From the NCBI GenBank assembly GCA_022539475.1, contig VCMS01000041.1, positions 186,001-250,000 of the forward strand: 64,000 nt of DNA, in the 5' to 3' direction. Numbering within the stretch: position 1 is the stretch's first letter; every line of letters starts with the position of its first letter. Shown here piece by piece: positions 20,861-31,780 of the stretch. Under the pieces are notes generated by a model. It was not told the DNA's origin, did no database searches, and saw nothing but the letters and a program-made list of their open reading frames with translations. The position numbers and the translations under genes are program-made. Origin of the DNA: Gracilaria domingensis (Eukaryota; Rhodophyta; Florideophyceae; Gracilariales; Gracilariaceae).

Positions 20861-22507
20861 ATGTCCCACAAGCAATTCTCAAATCAGGAGAGTTCTCCAA
20901 AAGCAAGACACCGTTCGTTGTCCTCTTCTTCGCCTACTGTAACTGCCGCGCCGCCCCAAACTGGAGAACTATACCGCGCACAGCATGAAATACGAAAGAG
21001 TCCCCGTAAGCACAACTCTCTTCACCGACAGGGCGACCGTATTGCACGATCAGAACCACGTCGCAGTCCACGCAAGCATTCGAGCTCTGCGTCCGCGCTC
21101 CTTCAAAGCGTACCTACTCTTACTCCGCGAGTAGACATTGACAGTCGAAATGTAGTTGCACCCAAACTAGGCAGTGCGAATCCGGGCGATGCGCCGTCAT
21201 CGTCAGAGGTAACTGTCTCTCCATTCAACGTCCCGCACTTTCGAGAACAACGCATGGCATATCTGTATTCTTTCCTACTTCGGAAAACAGTTGCGCAACT
21301 ACGAGACGCTTGCAAGCCCTATCACTTGGTCGTTCATGGTAGAAAGCAAGCGCAACTGCTTTCGCAGATTGTGCTCTTCTTCCATGTCAAGAGTTTGGAA
21401 GATGTCAGTATAAGAGACTGTATTTCTCTTAATTCAAGCTTGATGTCGTTCTTTGTGTGGGAAAAGAACTGTATTCAGAGCAGAAGCGCATTAACAGAGC
21501 TACCCCAAGTGGGTGAATTTGTGAACATGCTTCACCAGAGGGATCGCGGAAAATTTGAGCGGCTCATTAGGGCACACCAAAGAATGCCGCAGGGGTCTGA
21601 GCAGTTTCCGCTAACACTGGAAGAAGAATCCGGGCACAAAGAACCTTATTTCAGCGTGAACGAATTTGCTAGACTAATGATTATTCTTCGGGATGAACAC
21701 CAAGCAAAGTTGGCGTTGGACAAAGCTATTGGTGATATTTTAACTAAGGACGAGCTCAACGCCAGAGTCTCTCGTGAATCGTTTTGGCTGATAATTGCGG
21801 ATCGTTTTAATGACAGTGCTGTAGATTCTAAGCATTGCTTTGCTGGTAAGCTGGACAACATGGATTCAAATCTTCGTCCCCTGTGTTTTAGAGGGGCAGC
21901 TGTTTTGCGAAGGCAGTTTGAAAACATTAGAGCTTCTGTGACGCGGGCTAGAGTTAATTGGTCTGTGTCAGGTCAAAATGACTCATCGAACATTTCAAAG
22001 TTTCTGGAGAAATCTCCTGGTGGAGCTCTTACTGCCGAAGCAAAGCGTGCTTATATCTTTTTTATTGTTTCAAGACTGGGAACCGAGAATGAATCTAACA
22101 GTTTGCTAAATAAGGCCTCAAAGCTTATTGAGGAGGAAGGAGGAGGTGTTGAGGAAGGTGTTCTTGGTGGTGTACAGAGTCATGAGGCGTTTCGAAATGT
22201 CCAAAAGACAGTATCGAGTGGACGAAATAGCGGAAGCTTTAAGGAATTGGGTGAAATATCTAAAGAAGTTAGTAGGTCGAACAAGATATCAGAGGAGCAA
22301 ACGGCCATTCTGCGGAGGCATTTGGAACGGCAGCAAGGACCGAAGAAGTCCTCCGCAGAGCAGGACATGGACAACATTGTGAATCGTACTAGGATTGCTA
22401 CAATGCTTGCTGAAAGCTCTGCATCGCTCAAGAGAGCTCATGAGCTCAATGACGAGGATTTGATCGAGGTTTTGGAAGATAACCGTGTACAACTGCTCAA
22501 GAAGTAG
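20861..22507 (+). CDS. SAP and Myb/SANT-like accessory protein of Harbinger element
   Basis: 548 codons from the ATG at 20861; the frame is open further upstream to 20627, but MSHKQFSNQESSPKARHRS looks like a genuine N-terminus. Residues 1-120 are Ser/Pro/Arg-rich and probably disordered. Residues about 140-172 (LRKTVAQLRDACKPYHLVV, then GRKQAQLLSQIV) fit a SAP DNA-binding module. Residues about 260-385 (FARLMIILRDEHQAKLALDK, SRESFWLIIADRFND, NWSVSGQND, ISKFLE) resemble the Myb/SANT-like proteins that accompany Harbinger transposases. The C-terminus is a charged, coiled-coil-like stretch. By family analogy it would bind element DNA and help bring the transposase to the nucleus. It ends in TAG 261 bases before the convergent helicase end. 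The SAP and Myb calls are by pattern. Confidence 0.7.
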   Translation: MSHKQFSNQESSPKARHRSLSSSSPTVTAAPPQTGELYRAQHEIRKSPRKHNSLHRQGDRIARSEPRRSPRKHSSSASALLQSVPTLTPRVDIDSRNVVAPKLGSANPGDAPSSSEVTVSPFNVPHFREQRMAYLYSFLLRKTVAQLRDACKPYHLVVHGRKQAQLLSQIVLFFHVKSLEDVSIRDCISLNSSLMSFFVWEKNCIQSRSALTELPQVGEFVNMLHQRDRGKFERLIRAHQRMPQGSEQFPLTLEEESGHKEPYFSVNEFARLMIILRDEHQAKLALDKAIGDILTKDELNARVSRESFWLIIADRFNDSAVDSKHCFAGKLDNMDSNLRPLCFRGAAVLRRQFENIRASVTRARVNWSVSGQNDSSNISKFLEKSPGGALTAEAKRAYIFFIVSRLGTENESNSLLNKASKLIEEEGGGVEEGVLGGVQSHEAFRNVQKTVSSGRNSGSFKELGEISKEVSRSNKISEEQTAILRRHLERQQGPKKSSAEQDMDNIVNRTRIATMLAESSASLKRAHELNDEDLIEVLEDNRVQLLKK

Positions 22508-22768
22508 AAGTCTATGTTGCACTCAAGTGGCATGGGCGACAATGACGGTTCTTAGTGTATTCGCGATAATCCATTTTAGTTTAGTTCGCACAAATGTTGC
22601 ATCTACCGCCTTTCGCTTCCGCAGCTGTTGCACACGATGGGAACCCACCTCACTTGGATTCTTCAAATCTACGGTCTTAGATTTCAAGATAGAGCTGCTT
22701 CGAGGGGCAGCAGAAGTCCGGTTCTGAACGCTAGGGCGGTGTAAAGTTCCCGTACTTTGAGTTCGTGC

Positions 22769-25700
22769 TCATTTGCTCGCTCCCTTCTGAACCGGAGCCT
22801 TATCTGTGCTCTTGGATTGTTGTTCTCCACCTTTCGATACGGAGCTTGTTTGATCTTGATGTGATCCGTTGATGGGGTCTGTGAATCCGTTGCCACGTAT
22901 GGAGTCATCCCTTGGGGCAAACATGAACAGTTTACGCTTCGACTGACCTTGATGTGTGGTTTCATCACTCTTTAAACCAGCCTTATGATGATCACGGACT
23001 TCGAACAGGTCAAGAATCTCCGAGATAGGAGGCAAAATATCTGGGCGTAGCAATCCTTTCTTCTTTGATGCCGCGTCTGAAAGAAGCTTATGACGGGAAG
23101 GATGCATTCTGCTGATGTCTGCCCAGTCCTTACTGGGACCACAGGCTTTGCCCGTAATACCGCAAATGCATTCTGAAATGCTTGGTGATATCTCCGTTGT
23201 ATCCGATTCTGAGGTGGTCGACTTCGGGAGCAAGGGGTCGTTCTTGACGTGTTTCCCCAACACATTTAGGAGCCTATCAACGCGGTGCCTTATAGGACGA
23301 TATCGACGAGCCCGCAATCTCACGGATGCTTGCGATGACAAAAGATCAGCCATGAAACACATGCTATTGTTGCACGCCGAAGCAGCTGCGATCAATGCTT
23401 CATCTTCCTCCTTGATCTATACATCGTTTACACCTTGATGCTCATTCCACACGTTGCCTCCGTAGAATGCTATAGAAGATTTCATTCCAGGAATGGTAAA
23501 CTTTCTCACATTCTTCTTGGGTTTGATTCTGAACAAACCGCCCTTACCGGCATGAGATTCGGGCCCGGTAACAGAGCTAGTGACAGCTACATTGGCTCCT
23601 GACTTTGGACCAGGATCAACTCTCGTCTTCTTTGAATGAACATTCGGAGGCGGGTAACGAGACATATCACATTTGCATTTCGACGTCTGCACTCTTTCTA
23701 AATTACTAGAACGCCTTGCTTCTTCTCTGCATGTATCTGCCGAATAAACCTTTGGGCTGGAGCCTTGGTCAGAGACAGAGCTTGAAACCTCATGCTTGCG
23801 TTTCACTTCGATTTCCGCCTTCCTCTTCCGCATGTTTTCCAGACCCTTCTCTTTCTGCCTTCTCGTTGCGTGCATCCTCCGACTCATCCTGTTGTATGCA
23901 TGGGGAAAGAAGGCTGCGTCTTCCGCGCATTCCAAACCTGCCACTGCCGTGCCGAGTACAACCGTCGAAAACTTGAGCTCTTCCGGACCACCGTCGCGTA
24001 GCGGCAGGTACAATTTAATGTCCGCGTCGGCGTCCGTCGGCGCCTTTAAATAACTTGTTTGCCCTTCGTCCGTAACATCAATCTCATAAAGCAGAGACTC
24101 CGTGTCATCCTCGCCGCTGCAATCGGAATCAGAATTCCTTTTGTACTCCCTAGATGGAAAGCTTTCCAACACCGATTCACTTGCCTGACTCGAAGTCACG
24201 GGCGGTGTACCCACGCAGCAGTCAACATGCGTGAAAGGTTTAGCGCTGTTTAAACGTTCAAGAACACGAAGTGCATATCGCTGAATGGGTGTTAATGTAT
24301 CTAGGAGCTCGTTAAGATCTTCTGAGTCGTTCGGACGCACATCAGTTCTCTTTGACAAACGTCCTTGGTTTGCAATTGGTGTGCCTTTGAATTCAGCCTC
24401 AAGATCTCTCTTCTCTTTCTCCGCAACCTGCAGATCCATTTCTTCTCGTTCATCTTCGCTCGCAAGCAGCTTCGAAGCTATGGTTTGATCCTGGTTCATG
24501 TCCCTGTCCCTACCACATTCAGTCGAATCTCCTTCCAACTTCCCTTGATGAGAAACAGTTTCGATACCGTTCCCAACTCTAAATCCCATAAACAGTCCAC
24601 ATGAGCTTTGAATATCAACCATGGTTGACAGTTTCCTACCCTTCTCGGAACTGGAACCATTCCGCCAGTTCTCTGGTGTACGGTGTTGTTTCTTTTCATC
24701 ACTCGTCTCCGAGCTGCTTCGAAACCCATTTTTGACTGTACCTGACTTTTCCGCGTTCCGTGAAAGAGTAAATCCCTCCCCAACTGTGCTCCCGCACCCA
24801 ACGGTACCTGTCTTCAACAATCCTCTAGCTCCCTGAATCGCGTCCGTAGTAAAGCCAGCTTGGGAAAAAACATGCTGTTCCAAAGTCCTTTTCTCCATGG
24901 CACGTTTCAAAATGGTTTCTTCCACAGTTTGCTGCGAGATCAGACGGTATACATGAACCGGTTTCGTCTGACCAATACGATGGGCTCGATCTTGAGCTTG
25001 GTTGTCAATTGCAGGGTTGTAGTCAGAGTCATAGAAAATCACAGTATCGGCACCCGTCAAGTTAAGCCCAACACCACCGGCACCGGTTGTAAGAATCATG
25101 CAGAAAATCCTCGTGTCAGCGTTGAACCTTTCCACTACTTTCCGTCGATCATCCGTCTTTGTTGTACCATCTAACCGGAGATAACGAGAACAATGGAGAT
25201 TGCGAAAGGATTCCAAAATATCCAACATCCTTGTCATCCGCGTAAAGATCAGTACTCGAGACTTCCGTACTTTCATCTCACGAATTAACCGCTCTAGTGT
25301 TTGAAGCTTTCCACAATCCCACTGAATAAGTCTTATATCAGGAATCGTAACTTGACTTCGAACCTCAAACTCACGAAAAAGAGCCCGAAATCCAGAAGAT
25401 TTCCGCGCCAATCTACGGTACTGATCTCGTTCTCTCATTCGTAGCATATCATCGCCGTAATAGCGAAGCTCAACACAAGGAGCTATAGCTCGCGTTACGC
25501 AGCAGACGAAACGATGAGCAATCGGATTTGCCCTCCCAATTAACTCCTCAACAGAGCGAACCATGCATACTCTTGGCTTGTCCGCAACAGACTCTGTACG
25601 AGAGTTCGCGCTAATCTATCGGCTCAAAGACGAAGTAGTCATAGTGAATACTTTTCTCAGATCTTGTCCAAGTATAGCACGCTGACGTATTCTCAAGGCA

Positions 25701-27690
25701 TGAAGAAGAACTTGATGATGCAAGGCAGCTCTACGAAACGCAGCCTTGCGAGAAAGAGCACGTTGACCACCCGGGCCACTAGGTATAAAATCCAAGTTAC
25801 CCCCAAGAGAATCGGCAGTTGCCTCGTCTTTCAGGTCACTTCGCATCTGTTTGACAGCCGAGATGCGCGCGATTTCGTCCTCGTACCATCTTCCGGCAGA
25901 GTTTGATTCCCCATACTGAAAGTCTAGCCCTAAAAGTCGTAGTGTTACACTGTGTCTCACATCTTCTCTGATGGCTCGAGCCACAATAGTAGGAATTGGA
26001 TAAAAAACAGCTGCGCACGAAAACGGCGAGAGAATCGGGCGTCCTTCAAACAGATCTGGGTGATTACAAACCTTCCGTAGTTGCATCAGAACGTTCATAA
26101 CTCCGAAGAAATCTCCTGATTGCAAAGTTTCCCGAGTATCATTTCGAGCCATGCAGTCCTCGTAAAGCTGCCGTTGTCTTTTGCTTAAACGACAAGATAT
26201 AACATGTTCCGTTTTAGGAGGAAGACCTTTCTCTACATCCGCTTTCAATCGACGAAGCAAGAAAGGTCGAAGCACTCCATGAAGAGTAGAAACAGTTTCT
26301 GATCGCCCCCGATTTGATTCCCTTTCCGCTTCTACAGCTTCAATCAGAGGCTTCCAAAAAGTATCCTTACACCATGAATGGCTTGCAAAGAGTTTCGGCA
26401 TCAAGAAATGCATGAGAGACCATAGTTCCATGACAGAGTTCTGTAGGGGCGCCCCTGTCAGGAGCAGCCTATGCCGAGACGAAAACGTCAAGAGTGTCTG
26501 CCATCGTTGGAATTCGAAGTTCTTGATGTTATGAGCTTCGTCTAAAATCAAGTAGTACCACTTCTTCCTTCGCAGAATAAGAGACTCCTGCACAGCAAGC
26601 GTGTACGACGTTATACAAACATGAAGCATATCGGGTCTAGTCCATCCTCGCCGCTGCTCCATTCGTTCTTTCACGCTCCCAAAGTAGGTCAACACTTTAA
26701 AGCCAGGAAGCCATTTCTTAAATTCTACCTCCCATTTGACCATGACTGATGTCGGAAAGACTTTAAGATGAGGTCCCCATATCTCCTTTTCGACTGCAAG
26801 CCACGCCAAAAGCGCTATCGTTTGGATGGTTTTGCTAAGACCCATTTCATCTGCTAGAATCCCGTTGAGGTTCTTTTGCCACAGCGTCTGAAGCCAATCT
26901 AAACCTCTCATTTGGTAGTCCCGTGGGTTACCTCGAAGTAGTTACTTAGGGAGACAAGTGTATGGCCCTGTTTCTGATTTGGCCACGAAAGGCTGTACAT
27001 TCATAACCGGGGCACAAAAATTTCGAGACAGATCTTCAGTCTCGGTCAGTTTCTCAGCTGTAACATTTGTATCGGCGCTTAGAGAGTTTGAGACGGTGTT
27101 CGAGCGACAGTCTTGTTGAGAGCAAATACTTTCACATCGAGTCTTTGTCGACTCTCCGTTCATTGAGCCGTAGTTACCCATTGCTGCCACGATCTGCTTT
27201 CCATCCACTTCTTTCTCCTTCTCAGGCACCACAGCAGATGACACTACAACCATTCGATCAGCGGTGGTTTGAGTTTTAGCCCTCTCTGGAAGTTCAACGC
27301 TGTTGCAAGAATTATGCTCTACACCATTCTCGGTGGTTTGCACGTCTCCAGACTTTGGCTCTGATGGGTTCGAAACATCCGAGTCATTCTGAGGCTTGAG
27401 GCAATTGGTCTGGTCAGCCCTGAAAAAATCAGGATCAATGCCTGGGGCCCGCAAAATCTCTTCGATTCCGGCAGCAGCCTTCCAGCAAGTGTTTGCTCCT
27501 CCAACACAGCAAGAGCTTCTTCAATTTCTGCAGCCCGAAAAGTTTCTTCATCATCTAAACTCTCGTCCGATGGTAGCGGCTCACTCAAATCAGAATCGCT
27601 GTCATGCTGCTTCGATGGTTCGGATTGTTTCCGGTCAGCGAGGTACGAGGTGATGGTCCACAGTGAACTGGCAAAAAGTCCATATCCAAA
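22769..27690 (-). pseudogene. SWR1/SRCAP-type SNF2 chromatin-remodelling ATPase carried by the transposon
   Basis: About 1,630 codons on the minus strand, intronless. After an acidic N-terminus (LSEPLPSDESLDDEETFRAA) come the ATPase lobe 1 motifs: RDYQMRGLDWLQTL (about 26920), Walker A ADEMGLSKTIQT, ILDEAHNIKN and LLTGAPLQN. FRPFLLRRL-like and LMQLRKVCNHPDLFEGRPI blocks follow, then a long inter-lobe insert typical of the INO80/SWR1 class. Lobe 2 has LDGTTKTDDRRKVVERFN, GGVGLNLTGADTVIFYDSDY and QAQDRAHRIGQTKPVHVYRL (about 24990). Family members exchange histone H2A.Z or remodel nucleosomes. Damage: Gly to Ser in Walker A, Thr to Ala in motif III, in-frame stops TAA 26942, TAG 25616 and TAG 23417, and a frameshift near 27470. 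No HSA domain is visible upstream of the ATPase. Confidence 0.85.
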
Positions 27691-28944
27691 TCAAAGAGGC
27701 TCAGGTGCTCCTCTTAATGGAGGTCTGTGTAGATTACGACTGCGGATAATCTTGACCATTTTTTCTCGCTTCGTAGTCGACAGCAACGCGTCTGGATTCA
27801 ATTGGGCATCATCTGATGCAGTTGCCATTTCTGCGAGCCCTTGTTTGCTAGCGGAATACCACGAATTGATTTCTCTGTCCACGTCCTGTTCTTCTCTTAG
27901 TGATAAACCGCTCATTTTCTTGAAGTTTTGAAGCTTCATGCATAAGACAATAATACTCGCATTGATACTAACGGAATAGTTAAGCTGACTTTGTAAAATC
28001 CTCCACCGAGCTACTAGTCTTCCAAATGCTTGCTCAACATGTATTCTCATAGAAGATAAAAAATAGTTGAACACCTTCTGATACCAATGACGAGCCTGTG
28101 ACGCAGGGATTGGGGTTATCAAATTGTCAGTAAAAACATAAGCCTCATCGCCTACAATCCAAAACTCTATAGGAAACCCTTGCTGGTTCAAAAACTTTGA
28201 AAGCCTGGAAGCTGCATATGCTAACGAGTCATGCGTTGACCCAACGCACTTTGCGGAAGCAAACAAAAACCTGCCAGCGTAGTCAACCACCGCCTGGACA
28301 GGTATCGCGTAGTAGCCTTTCCTACACCAATACTTCGCTGCATTCCGACTCGGACGCTTTATCTTGATGGTGATTCCATCAATGGAACCGATGCTCCCGC
28401 TCAACGGAGTAGGGTTGGCTCTAGAAGTTTTAAACCCTCTAGAAAGTTCACAAAGGTCATGAAATGAATCAGGAATGCCAGGAAGCTGTAAAACCGTTGA
28501 TAGAGCAACACAAGTTTCCAAAAAAACCCTGTACATTGTCGAGCGTTGTCTCCGAAATAGTTGATGAATGGTGTCCACATTCCCTCCAGCCAAGCGACTC
28601 AAGATTATCCCGAGTCTAATTGAAACGGAAAGTGTCGGTCTGCCCGAGCGTTTTCCCATCTCTTCATTCTTAGTTAGATGTGGAAGAAGCATTCTGACGA
28701 GTTTATAGAAAGATGCATGACTCATGCGGTAAGCCCTTTTGGACGCCGTGTCACTGAGAAAGTCTGTAATAGTTTCGAAAGAAACATTGTTTCTGGTTCG
28801 TGATGGAGGATGATGTGAGTTAGTCGAACTGCGGTTTCGAATAATAGTTTCCTTCACTTTGAGACTGGCAGCGTTAATTACCGCTCGTTTTTGAGCACCG
28901 CTAAGAATTACCATGACGATAGGGCTCAAAGGCTGGGACGTCAT
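27691..28944 (-). CDS. PIF/Harbinger DDE transposase (DDE_Tnp_4 type), intact
   Basis: 417 codons, ATG at 28944, normal length for the family. An N-terminal helix-turn-helix region is seen around residues 110-150 (RLGIILSRLAGGNVDTIHQL). The nuclease core keeps all acidic positions: Asp in GSIDGITIKIKRP, Asp in CVGSTHDSLAYAA, the conserved GDEAY, and Glu in RIHVEQAFGRLVARW. It would cut and join the 26-bp ends of the surrounding element with the help of the Myb-like partner. It ends in TGA at 27691, and the same frame then runs straight into the SWR1-like sequence without an in-frame ATG, so stop readthrough or an ancestral fusion is possible. The 5' region of about 400 bases to the right end would hold its promoter. 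Confidence 0.9.
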   Translation of the reverse strand: MTSQPLSPIVMVILSGAQKRAVINAASLKVKETIIRNRSSTNSHHPPSRTRNNVSFETITDFLSDTASKRAYRMSHASFYKLVRMLLPHLTKNEEMGKRSGRPTLSVSIRLGIILSRLAGGNVDTIHQLFRRQRSTMYRVFLETCVALSTVLQLPGIPDSFHDLCELSRGFKTSRANPTPLSGSIGSIDGITIKIKRPSRNAAKYWCRKGYYAIPVQAVVDYAGRFLFASAKCVGSTHDSLAYAASRLSKFLNQQGFPIEFWIVGDEAYVFTDNLITPIPASQARHWYQKVFNYFLSSMRIHVEQAFGRLVARWRILQSQLNYSVSINASIIVLCMKLQNFKKMSGLSLREEQDVDREINSWYSASKQGLAEMATASDDAQLNPDALLSTTKREKMVKIIRSRNLHRPPLRGAPEPL

Positions 28945-29350
28945 GATGGAGAAATGCTTGCAAACGCAGACTGATGAAGATGGAGAAGATTAGCAGAAAT
29001 GAACGGTGCCAAGTTTGATTACGCATTGTTCGTAACATTTTGAAGCACTTATAGGCAGAAGCGCGCTTAGACATAAAGCGGATCGTTGCAAACCTTATAG
29101 AACCAATGCGTTCGGCTTGATTTGGTCTTTGTAAGCGCAGGCAGCATGGACGGTTTGCGTCGATGTTTGTGACTCGTTGTTATCGGCATACACTGAGGGG
29201 CCAAACTGCAAACTGTAGAATGAATGAGCGCAGAATACAAAGTGGGTTGGTGGTCCTTTGTTTGGACCATGAAACTCTTGGAGAGCGTTAGAAATTTAAT
29301 TTACAGTTCTTTTCTTTACACACGTAAATTATGAACGCGTGAACGCGTTC
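28945..29350 (-). promoter_or_regulatory. Upstream region of transposase with subterminal repeats
   Basis: About 400 bases between the transposase start and the right terminal repeat, presumed to contain the promoter. Near the end lie repeated GAACGCG units, including the perfect palindrome GAACGCGTTC (29341-29350). No TATA box can be assigned with confidence. Confidence 0.4.
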
Positions 29351-29376
29351 ACGTGAACGCCTGTTTAGACACCGCC
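29351..29376 (-). repeat. Right terminal inverted repeat
   Basis: Exact 26-bp reverse complement of 20476-20501, followed by TGA, which is also found before the left end. Confidence 0.9.
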
Positions 29377-29379
29377 TGA

Positions 29380-31250
29380 ATCTACTCGGTTCTGAAGAGC
29401 GTTTTGCGATTGTCAAAGATACGAATCGGCTCTTTGTCGGAGGTCAGTAAAATCTGACGCGTGGTGTCGGTACCAGGCAGACTTTTCTGACTCACAACGA
29501 GCACACCAAGTAGCATTGTAGAGGTTTCATCAGTTTTCAGTCGAAGGCAGACAAAGAGTTTGAGGTGGTGTTCTGAGCGGAAACGTTGCTGGCCGCATAG
29601 AGGGACTCAAAAGAGTTTGGTTCAACGTGTGTCGGAGAGTTTGTCGCATTTGGATTAAGATGCTCCGTTTTATTAACCTGTTTGAGTTTTGTTTTACAAT
29701 GAATTGTTGATGACGCTCCGAAGGTATGTTACACCACACCGGAGCTTGGAGCTAAGAGCAACGGACGCGGGAATCTAGCCGTGGTATTCATCTCGAGCGC
29801 ACATTGCAAAAGCTGGTAGCGACGCTCGTGAACACACGCAGAAACGTGCCAATGCCAACGACGCCTCCTCCTGGTTGCTCCTGTTCAGAGCGCCACATAT
29901 AAAACAAAACAACGTCTCTCTCTTGTTCGCTTTCTCTGCCGGTAGCAGCGCTTATCACACTCGTGTTTCTCAAGCGCGGTACAGGAGTGGCGTGCATGGC
30001 GACGACTTGCGCAAGCGTTCCGTGCTTCGACATTTGTACGCTAGCAACTACGGAGAAGTGGCGTTTGATTCGGCGGGCGCAAGTTTGGCGCCAGGGAGTA
30101 AAGCATGTTGCTCCTGCTGTCACTTGCACTGTCCCGAGAGCGGTGGTTCAGGGAGGATGTTCTGAGGGAACGTACAGGGACTTTTGGTATATATGTTGCA
30201 CATGTGGCAGTGGCGAATGTCAATGGGTTCCAGTTGTTTGTCAAACTGGTGCAAAACGCTCACACGATTTTGTGGCAGTGACAGTCTGTGGACTACATGG
30301 AACAGGATGTACAGAAGCTGAGTTGATTATAATCTATACACAACAGGAACTCGAGAGGGAACAATGAGTTGGTTTGGACGCTTAAACGCTTGAACGCGGC
30401 GGTCTATGTTGTGTGGCGTTGTTTTGTTAAGCACGGAGGAAACTCGGTTGCTGCTTGTGGACCCATGAGGAGGAAAGAGTGAACGTATGCAGTTGGGCGC
30501 AGTTAGCTAATGATCATGAGGTATCGAATGGGGGGGCGGGGGGGGGGGAGGGGGGAGGGGGGAGGTTGAACACAAAACGTGGGTATGGGATGATTGAATG
30601 TGGTGAAGAAAACAGCAGTTGCGTGCGCTGTTCTCCGAGTGGGAACGAGAGTGGATTAAAGACGGGGCCCCGTGGTGCGCGCACAAGGCTTTTTATTTTT
30701 ATTCTTTTTTATTTGTCATAGCTACAGTGCTGCTGTGTCGACCAAGGTCATTCATTGTAAGGTTGACCGGGCACGATGGGCGCGCAATGCTGCAGCAGCG
30801 GCTTCCAAGAAACCACCCGGCGCTTGTTGAGGGAAGGGTGCGTCAGCAGCGAACCGGAACGGAAAACAGGCGCAAATGGGCGTCGAAAAAGGGCTTGTTG
30901 TTGCTGGGGGGAAAACGGGTGCGTTTTCCCCTGCGGCGGTGTGCGCCATAACGGGTGCGGCATGCGTCGGGCGCCGACTTGGGGAGGTATGGCGAGGTGG
31001 TCGAAGGTAACATTGGCACGTGGACTTGTACGGGTGTGAAGCGGTTGCTGTAAGTCGCGCGGTGAGACGCTCTCATCATGACGTGCGCGTTACGGGCGAC
31101 GTGAAACGTGTGGTGTATGTATTGGAATCACGCGCTTTACAGAGATTCACGTGTTACGGCGGACGCATCTCGATCTCAACCAAGTGCAGCTCACGGCTGA
31201 CTTTTAAAGCGCGCCAACCGCACGCGCGCGCCGGCGCCGAGATAGGGGAT
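29380..31250. other. Intergenic; no gene supported
   Basis: Several open frames (for example plus 29963-30367, 134 codons with many Cys, and minus 30129-29788) show no recognisable domain. A purine-rich G tract lies at about 30531-30563. GC content rises steadily towards the island at 31.2 kb, so part of this may be upstream sequence of the zinc-finger gene. Confidence 0.4.
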
Positions 31251-31628
31251 ATGATGCATTATACGCGCGTTGGCGCTCGACACCATCGCGCGCAACGCGC
31301 GACTGCCCACGCAAGATCGGCGCTGCATGCGTACAGGCGCAGCCTTGCATTATACGCCGCCGCGCGCTACAAGCGCGCGCCGTTGCGCCGCGCACAACCG
31401 AGAGCGCTCGTGTGTGTGGAGCAGTCTCGGTAGACGCAGCAAGCTGATTGACTGCGCTGCGTCGCGCCGCGTGTACCGCAGTGGGCGACGAATGGGCGTT
31501 GGCGAGCTTGCGCGAGCTTGCGCGCGCTTGCGCGCGCTTCCGCCGGTACAGCGGGCTTCGGACGTGTGCTGCGGGCGCGCGGGAGGTGGTAGCAGCGCCG
31601 GCGGCACGGCACGGCGCGCCGCGGCGCG

Positions 31629-31635
31629 TATAAAA
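31629..31635 (+). promoter_or_regulatory. TATA box candidate upstream of zinc-finger gene
   Basis: TATAAAA stands out in an otherwise almost AT-free stretch, 613 bases before the chosen ATG. A second, weaker candidate, TATAAG, is at 31821-31826. Either would imply a 5' leader of several hundred bases. Confidence 0.35.
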
Positions 31636-31780
31636 CAAGACGGAGCGCCAGGACAAATAAAGCGGTTAATAGTTATGTGTCGGCGGCGAGTGCAGCCGGC
31701 GGCGCGCGGCGCCAAAGATCTCGCCGCGGCGGGACGAGTGCACGCGCCGGCGGCCGGCGCGCGGGAAGCGGTGGCGCGGC

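Larger units (their letters stand above)
20476..29376. mobile_element. PIF/Harbinger-type transposon, 8.9 kb, carrying a SWR1-like ATPase
   Basis: Perfect 26-bp terminal inverted repeats beginning GGCGGTGTCTAAACAGGCG end at 20476 and 29376 and are flanked by the same trinucleotide TGA (20473-20475 and 29377-29379). A 3-bp duplication and GG-starting repeats fit PIF/Harbinger, although TGA differs from the usual TTA/TAA. Inside are an intact DDE transposase (minus, 28944-27691), a SWR1-type ATPase (minus, 27690-22769) and a SAP plus Myb/SANT-like protein (plus, 20861-22507). The two transcription units run inwards from the two ends and converge around 22.6 kb. Typical Harbinger elements carry only the transposase and a Myb-like protein. 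Confidence 0.85.

Noticed and set aside
7561-25618. TAG reassigned as a sense codon
   Set aside because: Many open frames are interrupted only by TAG, but the residues expected at these stops differ (Trp, Lys, Glu, Gln by family comparison), TAA and TGA also occur, and the best-supported host gene itself ends in TAG.
29963-30367. Cys-rich 134-codon ORF on plus strand
   Set aside because: Cys spacing does not fit a known finger, there is no conserved block, and several overlapping frames of similar length exist.
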